From: Methylophilaceae bacterium
Lineage (GTDB): Bacteria > Pseudomonadota > Gammaproteobacteria > Burkholderiales > Methylophilaceae
NCBI GenBank assembly: GCA_013141125.1
Contig: JABFRO010000001.1
Coordinates: forward strand, 1,922,001-1,986,000
Length of the DNA stretch: 64,000 bases
Reading direction: 5' to 3'
Position 1 is the first letter of the stretch. The number at the start of each line of letters is the position of its first letter. The notes under the pieces are model-generated. The model worked only from the letters and a program-made list of their open reading frames with translations, made no database searches and was not told where the DNA came from. Below are positions 9,445 to 18,987 of the stretch, piece by piece. The translations under genes were made by a program, and so were the position numbers.

Positions 9445-11595
9445 ATGCTGACTGCTTTTTTACGCTTGGTAAGCAAGGTTTTTTTTCGTGTAGAAGTTCG
9501 CGGCAAGGAAAACATTCCAGTCACGGGCAAGCTATTGATCATCGCCAATCATGAGTCATTTCTTGATGGCTTGTTGTTAGGTTTGTTTTTGCCGATACCC
9601 GCCACTTTCGTGGTGCATACCAGCGTGTTGCATAGCTGGCTTTTTCGCCAGTTTCTGCGACTGGTACCCTATCTGGCGGTAGACCCCACCAGCCCAATGG
9701 CAATGAAAAAAGTAATCAAACTACTTGAATCCGGCAAGCCTGTGGTGATCTTTCCTGAAGGCAGAATTACGCTTACCGGAAGCCTAATGAAGGTATATGA
9801 CGGCCCGGGGTTTGTGGCGGCAAAAACTGCGGCGACCATATTGCCTGTGCGCCTGGATGGCGCGGCACGCTCTTATTTCAGCCGCTTATCTGGCGTTTAT
9901 CCACGCAAATTGCTCCCCAAAGTAACGCTAACTATTTTGCCTGTGACGCAGATTACCATGCCGGATGTATCCACGGCCAAAGAGCGCCGTCGCATGGCAG
10001 GTGAGGCTATGCGACGCACTATGCAGGAAATGATATTTGCTTCCAAATCCGTGCAAACTTTGTTTGGCGCATTTTTGGATGCCATGAATATTCACGGACG
10101 TGACACGCCTCTCGTAGAAGATATGCAGCAGATTGAAGAAAGCTATGGCGATTTACTTAAAAAGAGTTTGGCACTGGGACGTTTGGTCTGCAAAATCAGT
10201 GAGCCTGATGAAAAGTTAGGCGTGTTGTTACCGAACGCCACCAATACTGTTTGTACGATTTTTGGCATGAGCGCCATGCGCCGCGTACCGGCGCTACTGA
10301 ACTACACGGCAGGTGCTGCGGGCATACAAAATGCCTGTATTGCAGCCAAGGTTCGCACGGTGATTACTTCACGCAAGTTTGTAGAAATAGCAAAACTGGC
10401 CGAGGTTTTGGCGGCTCTGCAAAACTTGCAGATTATTTATCTGGAAGATTTGCGCAATCAATTTAATATGCGGGACAAGCTCTGGCTCATGGGCTTTGCG
10501 TACTGGCTTCCCAGACTTGCCATGCAGAATACTGATCCCGACAAGCCGGCCGTAGTATTGTTTACTTCCGGCTCGGAAGGCAAACCCAAGGGCGTGGTAC
10601 ATAGCCATCGCAGCATCCTCGCCAACGTAGCGCAAGTGATTGCCGTGATTGATTTTTCACCTGCCGATAAGTTCATGATTGTATTGCCATTATTCCACTC
10701 ATTCGGCTTCACCATGGGAGCCATTTTACCGCTGGTCACGGGTACCAAGTTGTTTCTTTACCCTTCGCCGTTGCATTATAAAATCATCCCGGAAATCATT
10801 TACGACCGAGGCTGTACTGTACTGTTTGGCACCAGCACATTTTTTGCAAATTACGCCAAACATGCACACCCTTATGACTTTTACAAATTACGCTATGTCA
10901 TTGCTGGCGCAGAAAAACTTAACGCAGAAGTGCGCAAAACCTGGATAGATAAATTCGGCATACGTATACTCGAAGGTTACGGCACGACTGAATGCGCACC
11001 AGTGGTGGCGGTAAACACACCCATGGCCAATCGCAATGGCACAGTGGGTACATTATTGCCTGGCTTGCGATATCAATTATCAAGCGTACCTGGCATTACT
11101 CAAGGCGGCTTATTGCAGGTTAAAGGCCCCAATATCATGTTGGGATATTACCTGTTTGATAATCCCGGCATTATCCAGCCGCCTCTTGCAGATCTCGGCA
11201 ACCAGGAAAATGGCGCGGGCTGGTATAACACGGGTGATATTGTGCAGGTAGATGCAGACGGTTTTGTGCATATTCTGGGACGTGTTAAACGCTTTGCCAA
11301 AGTGGCAGGAGAAATGGTCTCTTTGGAAAGTGTGGAACAGATTGCCTACCGAGCCTCGCCAGAACACCAACATGCCGCCAGCACGCAAACGGATGCGCAA
11401 CGCGGTGAAAATATTCTGCTATTTACCACAGATGCCAACCTAGTCCGCGAAGCCTTGCAAATGGCGGCACGAGAACTAGGACACCCCGAGTTGGCCATTG
11501 CACGCAAAATCATTCCCCTTCCCGAGTTGCCATTGCTGGGTACTGGAAAAATGGATTATGTGACGCTAAAAAACATGGCAGAGGCCGCGCCATGA
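9445..11595 (+). CDS. aas: Bifunctional 2-acylglycerophosphoethanolamine acyltransferase / acyl-ACP synthetase
   Basis: A 716-residue fusion that re-acylates lysophospholipids at the inner membrane. The N-terminal PlsC-type domain has NHESFLD (H36 to D41) and FPEGRITLTGSLMK at about 109-122. The C-terminal AMP-forming ligase domain has LFTSGSEGKPKG at about 370, GYGTTE at about 511 and YNTGD at about 593. The length matches the approximately 719-residue E. coli Aas. The start at 9445 has AAGG nine bases before it and aligns with the family N-terminus; the frame extends back to a TTG at 9313 without family support. Its stop overlaps the start of the lplT-like gene, the usual partner. Confidence 0.93.
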   Translation: MLTAFLRLVSKVFFRVEVRGKENIPVTGKLLIIANHESFLDGLLLGLFLPIPATFVVHTSVLHSWLFRQFLRLVPYLAVDPTSPMAMKKVIKLLESGKPVVIFPEGRITLTGSLMKVYDGPGFVAAKTAATILPVRLDGAARSYFSRLSGVYPRKLLPKVTLTILPVTQITMPDVSTAKERRRMAGEAMRRTMQEMIFASKSVQTLFGAFLDAMNIHGRDTPLVEDMQQIEESYGDLLKKSLALGRLVCKISEPDEKLGVLLPNATNTVCTIFGMSAMRRVPALLNYTAGAAGIQNACIAAKVRTVITSRKFVEIAKLAEVLAALQNLQIIYLEDLRNQFNMRDKLWLMGFAYWLPRLAMQNTDPDKPAVVLFTSGSEGKPKGVVHSHRSILANVAQVIAVIDFSPADKFMIVLPLFHSFGFTMGAILPLVTGTKLFLYPSPLHYKIIPEIIYDRGCTVLFGTSTFFANYAKHAHPYDFYKLRYVIAGAEKLNAEVRKTWIDKFGIRILEGYGTTECAPVVAVNTPMANRNGTVGTLLPGLRYQLSSVPGITQGGLLQVKGPNIMLGYYLFDNPGIIQPPLADLGNQENGAGWYNTGDIVQVDADGFVHILGRVKRFAKVAGEMVSLESVEQIAYRASPEHQHAASTQTDAQRGENILLFTTDANLVREALQMAARELGHPELAIARKIIPLPELPLLGTGKMDYVTLKNMAEAAP

Positions 11596-12803
11596 GCCAA
11601 ATTAACATGAGCCAAGTGAAGACGACTCAAAGCCTACTTTTTTCACGCGGCATGAATGCCGTGCTGGTGGCGCAATTCCTTTCCGCACTTGCCGATAACG
11701 CGCTGTTATTTGCCGCCATTGCCCTGCTAAAATCACAACATGCACCGGATTGGCAAATACCGCTACTACAAGAGTTTTTTGTCATAGCCTTTATTTTCCT
11801 GGCACCATTTGTCGGTCCGTTTGCCGACGCTTTCTCTAAAGGCCGTGTAATGCTGGTTGCCAATGGCCTCAAGTTTATTGGAGCAGCTACCATGCTATTG
11901 GGCTTGCACCCACTGCTTGCCTACAACCTGGTTGGCATAGGCGCGGCCGCCTATTCGCCCGCCAAATACGGCATCCTGGGTGAGTTGGTGAGTGCTGACA
12001 AGCTAATCAAAGCCAATAGCTTAATCGAAGGCTCCACTATCGTTGCTATTCTCTTGGGCGCAGTACTGGGTGGAATGCTGGCGGATTACTCGGTTATTGC
12101 TGCGCTTGGCACAATCGCAGCCTGTTATCTTTTGGCGGCAGCATCCAACTTGTTTATTCCGCGCCTGGCTGCCGCGCATCCTATCACTCATTTTTCGCCT
12201 ATCGAGCTGGTGAAAGATTTTACCAAAGCCTTGCGTACACTATTCAACAATTCGGATGCGCGCTTCACCTTAATTGGCACCAGTGTTTTTTGGGGCGCAG
12301 GCAGCACATTGCGCTTTTTGTTGGTGGCTTGGGTACCGGCCGCATTGCTCATCACTGATAACAGCACCGCCGCCAATTTAAGCGGCGCAGTGGCTATCGG
12401 CATTGCATTGGGTGCCGCAGCCGCCGCCAGATTTGTAAGTTTACGTTGCATCAACCGCGCCTTACCCGCTGGCGTTTTGATAGGTGCGCTGATTATGGCT
12501 TTTGCGTTCATAGACAATCTTTACTTTGCCATCGCCATGCTTATTTTGATAGGTATTTGCGGGGGTTTTTATGTAGTTCCGTTAAATGCACTATTACAAG
12601 AACGCGGCCACACTTCAGTTGGCACTGGCCATGCCATTGCCGTACAAAATTTCTTCGAGAATTTTTGCATGTTGCTTATGGTTGGCTTCTACACCCTGCT
12701 TACTAAAAATGGTGCATCCGCCATTAATTCGACAGTTGGCGTAGGCGCGCTGGTGCTGTCTGCAATCAGCCTATTGGCCTGGTCGCGATTGCGCCGCGTA
12801 TAA
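11592..12803 (+). CDS. lplT: Lysophospholipid transporter (MFS)
   Basis: A 403-residue major facilitator with about 12 hydrophobic helices. It begins [26 protein letters not shown], characteristic of LplT. It flips lysophospholipids across the inner membrane to Aas. The ATGA overlap with aas and the identical pairing in other proteobacteria make the assignment strong. A second ATG stands at 11607, so the first five residues are uncertain. The 3' end overlaps the convergent rlmF gene by 33 bases. Confidence 0.93.
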   Translation: MSQINMSQVKTTQSLLFSRGMNAVLVAQFLSALADNALLFAAIALLKSQHAPDWQIPLLQEFFVIAFIFLAPFVGPFADAFSKGRVMLVANGLKFIGAATMLLGLHPLLAYNLVGIGAAAYSPAKYGILGELVSADKLIKANSLIEGSTIVAILLGAVLGGMLADYSVIAALGTIAACYLLAAASNLFIPRLAAAHPITHFSPIELVKDFTKALRTLFNNSDARFTLIGTSVFWGAGSTLRFLLVAWVPAALLITDNSTAANLSGAVAIGIALGAAAAARFVSLRCINRALPAGVLIGALIMAFAFIDNLYFAIAMLILIGICGGFYVVPLNALLQERGHTSVGTGHAIAVQNFFENFCMLLMVGFYTLLTKNGASAINSTVGVGALVLSAISLLAWSRLRRV

Positions 12804-13901
12804 ATCAAGCGGTTTAACTATCCCATCGCCTATATAACCTGGGGCTTTATACAGCGCCACTTCCCAATGTTTTCTGCGCCAGTCGCGCTGCTGGTTTGCG
12901 TTTAGAAACGTCCAGGCGACTATACGACTTTTCTTTTGCCCTTGCGCCATGTCTATGGTTTTAACTTCTAGCACATTGACCCTTTTTAATGCGCGATAAA
13001 TAGCAGGCAGGCTGGCAGCCTTGGAAATCAGCGTAGAAAACCAGAAACATTGAGTCGAAAATTGCTTGCTTTCGTTAATCATGCGGCTTACAAAGGCCTC
13101 CTCGCCCCCATCACAATAGAGTTCTGCGCTTTGCCCGCCAAAGTTAAGCACGCCAGCATTAGCTTGTAGTCGATGACGGCCTCGCACCTTGCCCAGATTC
13201 TGCCATTTTCGCCGTGTACCTGTGCTGGCTTCTTCCAATGAGGCATGAAAAGGCGGATTACACAACGTGAGATCAAAAGTTTCATCCTGTTGCATAACGC
13301 CATGAAAAACGGCGGCAGGCAAAAGTTGCAAACGCAGCGCAATGTGTTCTGGCAGCCCGGGGTTAGCCTCCAGAATACGCTGCGCATTGACGATGGCAAT
13401 GGAATCAATATCGACACCCACAAAACGCCAGCCATACTCACGGTGACCGATAAGGGGGTAAATTGCGTTAGCCCCTACGCCGATGTCGAGCACTCGAACG
13501 TAATCACCCTGCGGAATAATGCCGCCATTGGCAGTGCCCAGCAAATCAGCAACATAATGCAAATAATCTGCCCGGCCTGGAATCGGCGGACAAAGATACT
13601 GTGGCGGAATGTCCCAGCCCGAAACGTGATAAAAATGCTTAAGCAAAGCTCGGTTGAGTGCCTTAACGGCCAGTGGATTGGCAAACTCGATAGAAGCATC
13701 GTTATACGCGTTCAACCTCACAAAGCTAGCCAACTCCGGGCTGCTCAAGATAAGCTGATCGAAATCGTAACGGCCTCGATGTTGGTTGCGCGGGTGCAAA
13801 CCGGATTTTTCTACCGAAGCCTTCAGACAATCTACGGTCATGACTTGGCTATCTGCCTTGATAGTAAAGGGCATTTCTATTAATTCAATTTTCGTCACCA
13901 T
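12771..13901 (-). CDS. rlmF: 23S rRNA (adenine-1618-N6)-methyltransferase
   Basis: A 376-residue SAM-dependent methyltransferase. The opening [14 protein letters not shown], the [18 protein letters not shown] segment, the SAM motif [13 protein letters not shown] at about 140-152 and the catalytic NPPF at about 213-216 are all RlmF hallmarks. It N6-methylates A1618 of 23S rRNA. The N-terminus is about 25-30 residues longer than in E. coli when started at ATG 13901; a later start is possible. It stands alone, convergent with lplT. Confidence 0.92.
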   Translation of the reverse strand: MVTKIELIEMPFTIKADSQVMTVDCLKASVEKSGLHPRNQHRGRYDFDQLILSSPELASFVRLNAYNDASIEFANPLAVKALNRALLKHFYHVSGWDIPPQYLCPPIPGRADYLHYVADLLGTANGGIIPQGDYVRVLDIGVGANAIYPLIGHREYGWRFVGVDIDSIAIVNAQRILEANPGLPEHIALRLQLLPAAVFHGVMQQDETFDLTLCNPPFHASLEEASTGTRRKWQNLGKVRGRHRLQANAGVLNFGGQSAELYCDGGEEAFVSRMINESKQFSTQCFWFSTLISKAASLPAIYRALKRVNVLEVKTIDMAQGQKKSRIVAWTFLNANQQRDWRRKHWEVALYKAPGYIGDGIVKPLDLYAAQSRPGQ

Positions 13902-14090
13902 ACCGCGTTACTCACAAAAAATTATTCCTTACATATCAAACATATGCCGCGTCATAATTTTTTATTCGCGCCTTGTCTGGTTTAGAAACTTGAATTAATA
14001 AAAGCGCCCTAAAGATAGTCTGGTGGTCACACGGATCATGGCAAATGCTTGGCGCATAAAATCAGCGTGTTGGGATCAAAAGCACCGTGT
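13902..14090. other. Intergenic region between hflX and rlmF
   Basis: It lies downstream of hflX and upstream of rlmF, both on the minus strand, and should hold the rlmF promoter. I see no gene or strong hairpin in it. Confidence 0.4.
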
Positions 14091-15428
14091 TCATCGCGCT
14101 GGGCTGAACTGCTCACGCAGCCTCTTCACTGCATTCGGCTCGCCGCGAACTCGAAAAAAAGTGCCTTCATTGTCTGAACGCTCCTCCAACACCTGGCAAC
14201 TCGAGTAGATTTCCCCTCGCAATTGCTGTGCCGACCAGGGCAGGAAAATCTCGTCCTCAATCAGACCTTGCTGAAAAAAGGCGACGATCATCTGATGTAG
14301 CCTAGCGACATCCTCAGTGCGGCGTGCGCTCATCACAACACAATCCGGGTACTGCATGCGCAAGGCCGATTCGCATTCAGCTTGCGCCGCCGCGTCGCCA
14401 ACATGATCAATTTTGTTGAAGACGCGGATGCGCGGTACAACATGCGCACCAATCTCCTCCAGCACCTTATCCGTAACTTCGAGCTGGCGTTCAAATCCGG
14501 GATCGCTGGCATCAATGACGTGCAACAGCAGCGAGGCATCCAGCGCCTCGTCTAGCGTGGATTTAAACGAGGCCACCAGGCCATGCGGCAGGTTTTTGAT
14601 GAAGCCGACAGTATCGCTAACCAGTACGCGTGGCACGCTTTCCGGGTAGAGAGTGCGCACTGTGGTATCTAGCGTAGCAAAAAGTTTGTTCGCGACCAAC
14701 ACCTCGCTGCCGGTAAGTGCCCGCATCAGGGTAGATTTTCCGGCATTGGTGTAGCCAACCAGCGCCACGCCGGCAAGCTCCTGACGCTCTTGCCGCCGCG
14801 CACGCTGCGTCTTGCGCTCGGCATCCATGGCAACAATTTCCAGTTGCAGCTCGGCGATACGGTCGCGGATTTTGCGCTTATCCAGCTCAGTAGCTGACTC
14901 GCCAGCCCCGCGCCCACCAACACCGCTACGCTGCCGTCCTTGCGGCCCCGCCAGTTTCGCTGCTTCGCGCAGGCGCGGTGCCATATAGCCGAGGCGTGCA
15001 ATTTCCACTTGCGCCTTCGCCGCCCGTGAACGCGCGTTGCGGTGAAAAATTTCGAGGATGACCATGGTGCGATCCATGACCTCACAGCCAACCTCGATTT
15101 CCAGATTGCGTGCTTGCGATGGTGAGATTTCGTGATCCACCAGGATGGCATCAATAGTGCGGGTGTTAGCACCATCTCCCGCAAACTCGGCGGGCGCATG
15201 TTCGCTGTTCACAAAATCACGTATTTCCTGACGCTTGCCTATGCCTAGGTAAGCAGTAGTATCAAAACTGGCGCGCTTCTGCGTGAAGGTGCAGACGACC
15301 TCATATCCCAGTGTTTTTGCGAGCTCGCGTAGCTCAGCCAGTGATGCCTCAAACTCGACATCACTCACGTTCGGCAGTTGCACCGCCGCTACGACAGCAA
15401 ACCTGGATTTTTCTTTAACTTCTTGCAT
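14091..15428 (-). CDS. hflX: Ribosome-associated GTPase HflX
   Basis: A 445-residue GTPase that binds the 50S subunit and splits stalled ribosomes. The N-terminal HflX domain covers about residues 1-200, with a glycine-rich linker (GRQRSGVGGRGAGES). The GTPase domain has G1 GYTNAGKST at about 224, the DTVGFI G3 motif, and NKID as G4. Its usual neighbours hfq and hflKC are absent here. The start ATG is at 15428, and the tRNA gene lies just upstream on the same strand. Confidence 0.93.
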   Translation of the reverse strand: MQEVKEKSRFAVVAAVQLPNVSDVEFEASLAELRELAKTLGYEVVCTFTQKRASFDTTAYLGIGKRQEIRDFVNSEHAPAEFAGDGANTRTIDAILVDHEISPSQARNLEIEVGCEVMDRTMVILEIFHRNARSRAAKAQVEIARLGYMAPRLREAAKLAGPQGRQRSGVGGRGAGESATELDKRKIRDRIAELQLEIVAMDAERKTQRARRQERQELAGVALVGYTNAGKSTLMRALTGSEVLVANKLFATLDTTVRTLYPESVPRVLVSDTVGFIKNLPHGLVASFKSTLDEALDASLLLHVIDASDPGFERQLEVTDKVLEEIGAHVVPRIRVFNKIDHVGDAAAQAECESALRMQYPDCVVMSARRTEDVARLHQMIVAFFQQGLIEDEIFLPWSAQQLRGEIYSSCQVLEERSDNEGTFFRVRGEPNAVKRLREQFSPAR

Positions 15429-15480
15429 TAGGAGATTGCATCTCTTTTAAGTGGGAGAATAAGACTTACCAAAGGCGAGG

Positions 15481-15556
15481 TGGTGCCGATGACCGGAATC
15501 GAACTGGTGACCTTCGCATTACGAATGCGCTGCTCTACCAACTGAGCTACATCGGC
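15481..15556 (-). tRNA. tRNA-Thr (anticodon CGU)
   Basis: A 76-nt cloverleaf on the minus strand with an encoded CCA end (15481-15483). The acceptor stem is GCCGATG/CATCGGC, the D-stem GCTC/GAGC, and the anticodon loop TTCGTAA; the anticodon, complementary to bases 15521-15523, reads ACG codons. The T-loop is TTCGATT. Two positions do not pair as usual: G-A at the top of the anticodon stem (27-43) and A-C in the T-stem (52-62). Confidence 0.95.
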
Positions 15557-15599
15557 ACTGGCACGGATTATAGAGTTTAGCCGTACTTACAGCAAACCT

Positions 15600-16769
15600 T
15601 TAACGTTTGTCAGGATAGCCCAGAATACCCAGGACGAAGCGCAGTAGGCCATACACCAGCCAGTAAAAAAACCGTTTGATAATACGCTCACGTTTCCAGC
15701 GTTCAGGGCGAATTTTTCGCGATCCTTTGGTGATAGTGCATTCAATATCGGCACGTAATTCAGCACCGAATTGGTCATCACAGATGATTACATTCGCTTC
15801 ACGCGCCAACAGCAAGCTGAAAGGATCAATATTGCTGGAGCCTACAGTAACCCAATGATGGTCAATGACAGCTACTTTGCTGTGCATAAAGCTTTTGTGG
15901 TATTCATAAATCTCAATGCCCTGCCGCAAAAAAGCGCTGTAGAGGGCGTGTGAGGCGTAATCCAGCAGCCGATACTCTACCCGCGCCTGGAGCAATAAAA
16001 TGACACGCACGCCACGTTGTTGCGCCTCTATCAATGCGCGGCGAAAGCGTAACCCGGGTAGAAAATAGGAGTTGGCGATGACGATTTCGGTTTGTGCATT
16101 GATTATTGCTTCCAGATAGGCTTCTTCAATGTCATTTCGGTGCAGCACGTTATCGCGGATGACAAATGCGGCACGCATGGAGCCTGCTGGTTTAGTGTGT
16201 ATTCTGCCACGCGATTTGCTGATATGTGGCTGGCGAAAATGTAGCCAGCTGATGTGCTGCCACAGCTTGTAAGCGCTGGCGTGCATGAGTTTCAGCAAAG
16301 GCCCGCGCACGCTGACAGCGTAATCAATGCGCGGTGCGTGCTGATGGGGCGTGTTGAAATCATCAATAATATTGATACCGCCAACAAAGCCGATGCTGCC
16401 GTCAATCACGGTGAGCTTGCTGTGTAAACGCCGCAGACGATTGCGTTTGAATGTCCAAGGAGAAATCTTTTGGCGGTAAAACAATAGACTAACACCAGCC
16501 TCTTGCATTTCCTGCACAAACTTGGGCGGAATATTTTTACAGCCAAATCCATCGAGTAATACACAAGTCGTCACGCCGCGTATGGCCGCGCGCTTTAAAG
16601 CGGCACTAATGCGCAAGCCGATTTTATCGGCTTCAAATATATAAGTTTGTAGATAAATTTCGTGCTGGGCATTATCTATAGCCGCCTCCAGCGCCGGGAA
16701 ATACTCAGCGCCATTGCGTAGCAGGATGACTTGATTGCCTGTGCTTAAATGTAGTTTGCTTGAATTCAC
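15600..16769 (-). CDS. clsB: Cardiolipin synthase B-type phospholipase D-family protein
   Basis: A 389-residue protein with two HKD motifs: HSKLTVID followed by GFVGG from H116, and HSKVAVID followed by TVGSSN near residue 293. These form the active site that transfers phosphatidyl groups to make cardiolipin. The C-terminus has a hydrophobic segment (FYWLVYGLLRFVLGILGY) that may anchor it. The GTG start overlaps the stop of the upstream endonuclease-like gene as GTGA, the same ybhP-clsB pairing seen in E. coli. Confidence 0.92.
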   Translation of the reverse strand: MNSSKLHLSTGNQVILLRNGAEYFPALEAAIDNAQHEIYLQTYIFEADKIGLRISAALKRAAIRGVTTCVLLDGFGCKNIPPKFVQEMQEAGVSLLFYRQKISPWTFKRNRLRRLHSKLTVIDGSIGFVGGINIIDDFNTPHQHAPRIDYAVSVRGPLLKLMHASAYKLWQHISWLHFRQPHISKSRGRIHTKPAGSMRAAFVIRDNVLHRNDIEEAYLEAIINAQTEIVIANSYFLPGLRFRRALIEAQQRGVRVILLLQARVEYRLLDYASHALYSAFLRQGIEIYEYHKSFMHSKVAVIDHHWVTVGSSNIDPFSLLLAREANVIICDDQFGAELRADIECTITKGSRKIRPERWKRERIIKRFFYWLVYGLLRFVLGILGYPDKR

Positions 16770-17518
16770 AGCTTGGTCAAAATGGCGGATAGCGCTGCAT
16801 GGTCAGAAACACGGGCAAATGCAATATCGGAATGCACATCAGTATGCTGGATACGAAACCCGCGCACATAAATGCGATCCATCCTTAACAATGGCAATAC
16901 CGATGGAAAACTACGCGCAGGCTTGCCACCCGTGTGTTCAAAGGCCTCTTTCAAATGCAGGCTGTCTTTAAGAATGTTGCCCGCTTTCATGCGCCAATCA
17001 TTGAAATCACCGGCGATAATCAAGGGTGCAGACGGCGGCACCGTGCTTTCTATGCGCTCACGCAAGGCAAACATTTGCTGGCGGCGCCAGCGCGCAAACA
17101 ACCCTAGATGCAGGCAAATACAGTGCAAATCCTGATCCCATCCGGGAATACGCACTTCACAATGCAACATGCCGCGCTGCTCAACCGCATGCGCGGAAAT
17201 ATCTTCGTTGGTGGCTTTGATAATGGGATATTTGGAAAGCAGCACGTTGCCATGATGCCCGCCGGGATAGACCGCATTCTTGCCATAGGCATAATCCGGC
17301 CAGATGGTATCGGCCAGAAACTCCGCCTGCCCGCCTTCCGGCCAAGTGGCAAAGCGTTTGCTATGGGCAGCATGTACATCGCGCACCTCCTGCAAAAACA
17401 CAATATCCGCATGCAGCTTGCGTATCAGCTCGCGCTGCTCATGCAGTGAAAAACGCGCGTTAAAACTGGTCACACCCTTGTGGATGTTGAAGGTGGCAAT
17501 GCGTAAGGTGTTGTGCAA
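16766..17518 (-). CDS. ybhP: Endonuclease/exonuclease/phosphatase-family protein (YbhP-like)
   Basis: A 250-residue member of the metal-dependent EEP superfamily. Motifs are ATFNIHKG at the N-terminus, VFLQEVRD, GDFNDWR and the closing VSDHAALSA with the catalytic Asp-His pair. The only reasonable start in this frame is a TTG at 17518, just downstream of an in-frame TGA. It is translationally coupled to clsB, so a role in phospholipid metabolism is suspected, but the substrate is not known. Confidence 0.85.
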   Translation of the reverse strand: MHNTLRIATFNIHKGVTSFNARFSLHEQRELIRKLHADIVFLQEVRDVHAAHSKRFATWPEGGQAEFLADTIWPDYAYGKNAVYPGGHHGNVLLSKYPIIKATNEDISAHAVEQRGMLHCEVRIPGWDQDLHCICLHLGLFARWRRQQMFALRERIESTVPPSAPLIIAGDFNDWRMKAGNILKDSLHLKEAFEHTGGKPARSFPSVLPLLRMDRIYVRGFRIQHTDVHSDIAFARVSDHAALSAILTKL

Positions 17519-17727
17519 ATTCAGTCCATAAAATCAGTGCGTAAAGTGTGAAGAAAGGAAATAGTTACGCCCTTCGTAAATCAGAAGGCATGATGCACCT
17601 TTCTGTTTAACCAACGCAACACAAAATCTTCATGTGGCGTGTCTGGCTGCAAGCGAAAAACAGCATGACCATTTTGAATGATATACTCAGTTCTTATGTA
17701 TATCCATTAATAAAGGAGCTCAAACTT

Positions 17728-17970
17728 ATGCAAGTCGCCAAATGGGGTAATTCTCTGGCAGTGAGATTACCCGCCAGCGTAGTACAGGCACTCGACCTTA
17801 AAGAGGGTGAAGAAATTGACCTACACCTGACCGGTGAAAGAAGTTTTGAAGTCAGCAAACCAGCCAATGCCAAAGAGCTATTGATACGATTGCGTACCTT
17901 ACGTGGACGCTTACCTGACAGTTTTTATTTTGATCGCCTGGAAGCCAACGCACGCGATAGTGTCGAATGA
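17728..17970 (+). CDS. vapB: AbrB/MazE-type antitoxin of a VapBC module
   Basis: An 80-residue protein with an N-terminal swapped-hairpin DNA-binding domain (MQVAKWGNSLAVRLP, LDLKEGEEIDL), which is typical of AbrB/MazE/VapB antitoxins. The ATG at 17728 is preceded by AAAGGAG at 17712-17718; the open frame extends upstream to 17632 without any family support. The C-terminal half should wrap the toxin. It overlaps the toxin gene by ATGA and probably represses the pair's promoter. Confidence 0.88.
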   Translation: MQVAKWGNSLAVRLPASVVQALDLKEGEEIDLHLTGERSFEVSKPANAKELLIRLRTLRGRLPDSFYFDRLEANARDSVE

Positions 17971-18374
17971 GCAAGCCATTTATTGACAGCAATGTCATTT
18001 TATACCTGTTATCAGGCGACACGGCAAAAGCCGACAAAGCTGAAGCTCTGCTTGAAACGGGCGGCGTTATCAGTGTGCAAGTATTAAATGAAGTGCTATC
18101 CATTTGCCGACGCAAACTGAAAATGGACTGGGACGAGATCGACGCCGTGTTGCAAGCTGTCAAATCCTGCGTAGAGATTGTTCCACTGACCACAGCCACA
18201 CACGAACTCGCGGTGCAAATTTGCAAGCGCTACCAACTATCGTTTTACGATGCCCAGATTTGCTCGGCTGCGCTCTTGATTAATGCAAAAGTATTATTCT
18301 CAGAAGACATGCACGATGGGATGATAATGGACGGCATGGAAATCAAAAATCCGTTTAAACCCAAAGACCGGTAG
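17967..18374 (+). CDS. vapC: PIN-domain toxin VapC
   Basis: A 135-residue PIN-domain ribonuclease. It begins FIDSNVILYLLSGD with the first metal-binding Asp (D7), has NEVLS with the conserved Glu, YDAQI with the third acidic residue, and FSEDMHDG near the end. PIN toxins cut RNA, commonly initiator tRNA or rRNA loops. It is coupled to the antitoxin by a 4-base overlap. Confidence 0.9.
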   Translation: MSKPFIDSNVILYLLSGDTAKADKAEALLETGGVISVQVLNEVLSICRRKLKMDWDEIDAVLQAVKSCVEIVPLTTATHELAVQICKRYQLSFYDAQICSAALLINAKVLFSEDMHDGMIMDGMEIKNPFKPKDR

Positions 18375-18480
18375 AAACTGAAGCTGTGAGGGTTCCCAGA
18401 ACCGGTGTGAACGAACTCCTGATGTTGCGTGCATTCTATCTTCATGAATTGGGCGTAGAGGTGGATGCGGGCGAGTCTTA
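18375..18480. other. Region after vapC with possible coding remnant
   Basis: A 27-codon stretch in one frame, starting GTG at 18410, reads NELLMLRAFYLHELGV and stops at a TGA within repeat copy A. It looks protein-like but is too short to name. It may be a fragment of a lost gene. Confidence 0.25.
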
Positions 18481-18535
18481 CGGCGGATGACGCTATGCTC
18501 ATCACACCCTACCGATGTTAAGCGGCTTCCGGGTT
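18481..18535 (+). repeat. Intergenic repeat, copy A
   Basis: A 55-bp sequence starting GGCGGATGACGCT and ending GGCTTCCGGG. It matches 18923-18975 with about 85% identity in the same orientation. It resembles the degenerate inverted motif GGCGGAT...ATCCGCC often seen between betaproteobacterial genes. Confidence 0.65.
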
Positions 18536-18554
18536 TAAGATTTAGGAGAACAAA

Positions 18555-18836
18555 ATGGAAATGCACGCACCCGCACACCCTGGTGAGGTATTAAGAGAAT
18601 ACCTTCCAGAAGGCTTAAGCATAACAAACGCAGCAAGCCACCTTGGTGTTACCCGCGCTGCGCTATCGCGCATATTAAACAGCAAAGCAGGTATTAGCGC
18701 AGAAATGGATCTGCTTTTATCTAATGCGCTAGGCACTTCCGCAGGCTTTTGGTCTCGCATACAAGTGCAATATGATATTTGGCAAGCCAAACAAAAATAT
18801 CACCATCCTATAGCACGTTTTCCACAAGCCGCTTAA
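18555..18836 (+). CDS. higA: HigA-family addiction-module antitoxin (no toxin adjacent)
   Basis: A 93-residue XRE-type helix-turn-helix protein. HPGEVLREYL at the N-terminus, the HTH TNAASHLGVTRAALSRILN and SAGFWSRIQVQYDIW are diagnostic of HigA. AGGAG lies 8 bases before the ATG. HigB is normally encoded immediately upstream, but the 180 bases before this gene do not encode one, so it is an orphan. Related repeats lie on both sides. Confidence 0.9.
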   Translation: MEMHAPAHPGEVLREYLPEGLSITNAASHLGVTRAALSRILNSKAGISAEMDLLLSNALGTSAGFWSRIQVQYDIWQAKQKYHHPIARFPQAA

Positions 18837-18922
18837 ACCAGCGTTCTGATTCAACTGCTTGCGGACGTAATGCCTTGCTTGCTCAGATAGGGATCGAGAT
18901 TGATTCAATGGTGGTTTACATC

Positions 18923-18975
18923 TGGCGGATAACGCTCGCTCATCAGCCCTACTGATGTTTGGCGGCTTCCGGGCT
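18923..18975 (+). repeat. Intergenic repeat, copy B
   Basis: Starts GGCGGATAACGCTCGCTCAT and ends GGCGGCTTCCGGG. It is the second copy of the repeat at 18481-18535 and contains an imperfect inverted arm (GGCGGAT / ATCAGCC). With copy A it brackets higA. Confidence 0.65.
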
Positions 18976-18987
18976 ACGCGGGCTGGA

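Noticed and set aside
13245..13883. 212-codon open frame antisense to rlmF
   Set aside because: Fully inside the opposite strand of rlmF; nothing family-like in its translation.
18375..18554. Search for a HigB toxin gene upstream of higA
   Set aside because: No open frame of the needed ~90 codons exists; only a 27-codon stretch is present.
18481..18975. Repeats around higA as attC-like integron cassette ends
   Set aside because: The core GTTRRRY/RYYYAAC ends are absent and no integrase is in the window.
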